The translations under genes and the position numbers were made by a program. Below are positions 63,011 to 64,000 of a DNA stretch of 64,000 nucleotides, piece by piece (within the stretch, counting starts at the first letter, position 1; every line of letters starts with the position of its first letter). Under the pieces are notes generated by a model, which made no database searches, was not told the DNA's origin, and saw only the letters and a list, made by a program, of their open reading frames with translations. The stretch is from the NCBI RefSeq assembly GCF_040054535.1, contig NC_090796.1, forward strand, positions 12,923,501 to 12,987,500. The letters run 5' to 3'. The stretch comes from Antennarius striatus (Eukaryota > Chordata > Actinopteri > Lophiiformes > Antennariidae).

Positions 63011-64000
63011 TCAGATCTTGCTGTTCTCCAGGTGGGAGTCAATGTGCTTGATGAGGGCATCGTCGGGGTAATCGACTGGGAATATCAGCTGGCAGAGAGG
63101 GCAGCTTCTCATGTCGCTCTCCTCGGTCTCCATCCAGAGCTGCAGAGCAACACACACATAATTAGAAATGACAAAAAACAACACACACACTAGGCCCTTA
63201 ACTCATGCTGCACTTCCACTTCCAGAAAGTTTCTCTAGGAACTACAATCCCAAGGTGGTCTACAGATTCCTTATTTTACTCCCTGAAAAGTTACTGGTTT
63301 ACAGATCAGTACTTTATGAAAGCACAGGAACTTTTCTGGGACTTAATAATTTAATTTCAGACAACTTTTTTTAATATTTCATATATTCCGTTTTGTCATA
63401 TTAAGAAAGAAAAAACAGAACCCTACAATTTTCTCGATTTGAGACCACGACAGCAACTCAGACAATGATGGACCGAAGCAACCTGGAACTAAAATATCCC
63501 GATGCTTTGCGTGGAAAACACGGCTTTAGTCATCTTGTGGGAGGCAACACAGTTACATCACCACAACATTGTGCTCTCAACAAAGTTTTTATTGTGCAGT
63601 TTGGCCGAATATAATTACAAAAGCTATTATAATGTGATAAAACATGCTTAAACTCACATTGATTGAAGGCCAGGACTGGGCGTGCTCTGCTGTCATGTAC
63701 CCCGGCTGGGGGTGGCAGTTGAGGGTGTTGGACCTCTGAGGGATGGGGAAGGCCGAGCAGGACGCAGGGCCTCTCATGACGCCGCTGGGCACCGAAGCAG
63801 AAAGCGTTCCCAGTGTCCTCGGTGGGCTGATTGGATGCGGGCAGGTCCACTCCTCCTCATCCTCAGAGGACTGAGGGGGCTGGGGGGCCGGGGTAGAAGG
63901 AGGAGGGGGCTCAAAATGCAGATGGGCCACCTCAGACAGTGGGAACGGCATCTCCCTGGAGTGGCGCATGGAGCTCTCATTGTCTCCTCCTGCTCCACTT
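63011..64000 (-). CDS. tbkbp1: TBK1-binding protein 1 (SINTBAD), last two coding exons, 5' part outside window
   Basis: Adaptor that binds TBK1 and IKK-epsilon in innate antiviral signalling. Two coding exons are visible on the minus strand: 64000-63658 (open to the window edge, donor AAT|GTGAGT) and 63139-63011 (acceptor CTGCAG, stop TGA at 63013-63011). The first encodes a Pro- and acid-rich tail with HSREMPFPLSEVAHLHFEPP, EDEEEWTCP, and then QPGYMTAEHAQSWPSIN. The second encodes LWMETEESDMRSCPLCQLIF and then YPDDALIKHIDSHLENSKI. The Cys-x2-Cys plus His-x3-His pattern forms the small C-terminal zinc finger of this family. The N-terminal coiled coil and TBK1-binding segment lie beyond 64000. 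Identity rests on the C-terminal text and on synteny with tbx21. Confidence 0.88.

Overview
This is a nuclear genomic window from a ray-finned fish, most likely a spiny-rayed teleost. The evidence is spliced genes with short GT-AG introns, teleost-type interspersed repeats, long CA/TG microsatellites, and a conserved vertebrate gene block that in human lies on 17q21.32. Nothing looks prokaryotic, viral or organellar. I rebuilt gene models by hand from splice sites, reading-frame phase and remembered human orthologue proteins. Every model closes in frame.

Layout: pnpo (minus, 7 coding exons, 680-2850) is head-to-head with mrpl10 (plus, 5 exons, 3467-5007) across a 616-bp shared promoter. osbpl7 (plus, 21 coding exons, 9545-16514) follows, with a possible untranslated first exon near 6.1-6.4 kb. 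tbx21, encoding T-bet (minus, 6 exons, 20633-33793), is tail-to-tail with osbpl7 and has two large introns full of repeats. A gap of about 29 kb without a recognisable gene follows (33.8-63.0 kb). The last two coding exons of tbkbp1 (minus, 63011-64000) end the window, and the rest of that gene lies beyond 64000.

The genes do not form one pathway. pnpo makes the vitamin B6 cofactor, mrpl10 is a mitochondrial ribosomal protein, osbpl7 is a lipid-transfer protein, tbx21 is the type-1 immunity transcription factor, and tbkbp1 is a TBK1 adaptor in innate antiviral signalling. What they share is conserved synteny. The human neighbours between MRPL10 and PNPO (LRRC46, SCRN2, SP6, SP2) are absent here.

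The 29-kb gap holds transposon remnants: a hAT element with an 8-bp target duplication, a solo-LTR-like element with a 5-bp duplication, inverted Tc/mariner-like ends 4.1 kb apart, and LINE relics. It also holds several GC-richer blocks that could be enhancers, which only alignment can test. I found no clear new multi-gene system. The most original observations are a perfect PAR-bZIP/D-box site in front of pnpo, two consecutive GC-AG introns and a Ser-to-Cys change in the signature motif of osbpl7, a stop-free 96-bp intron in the same gene, and the possible 4.1-kb Tc/mariner element.
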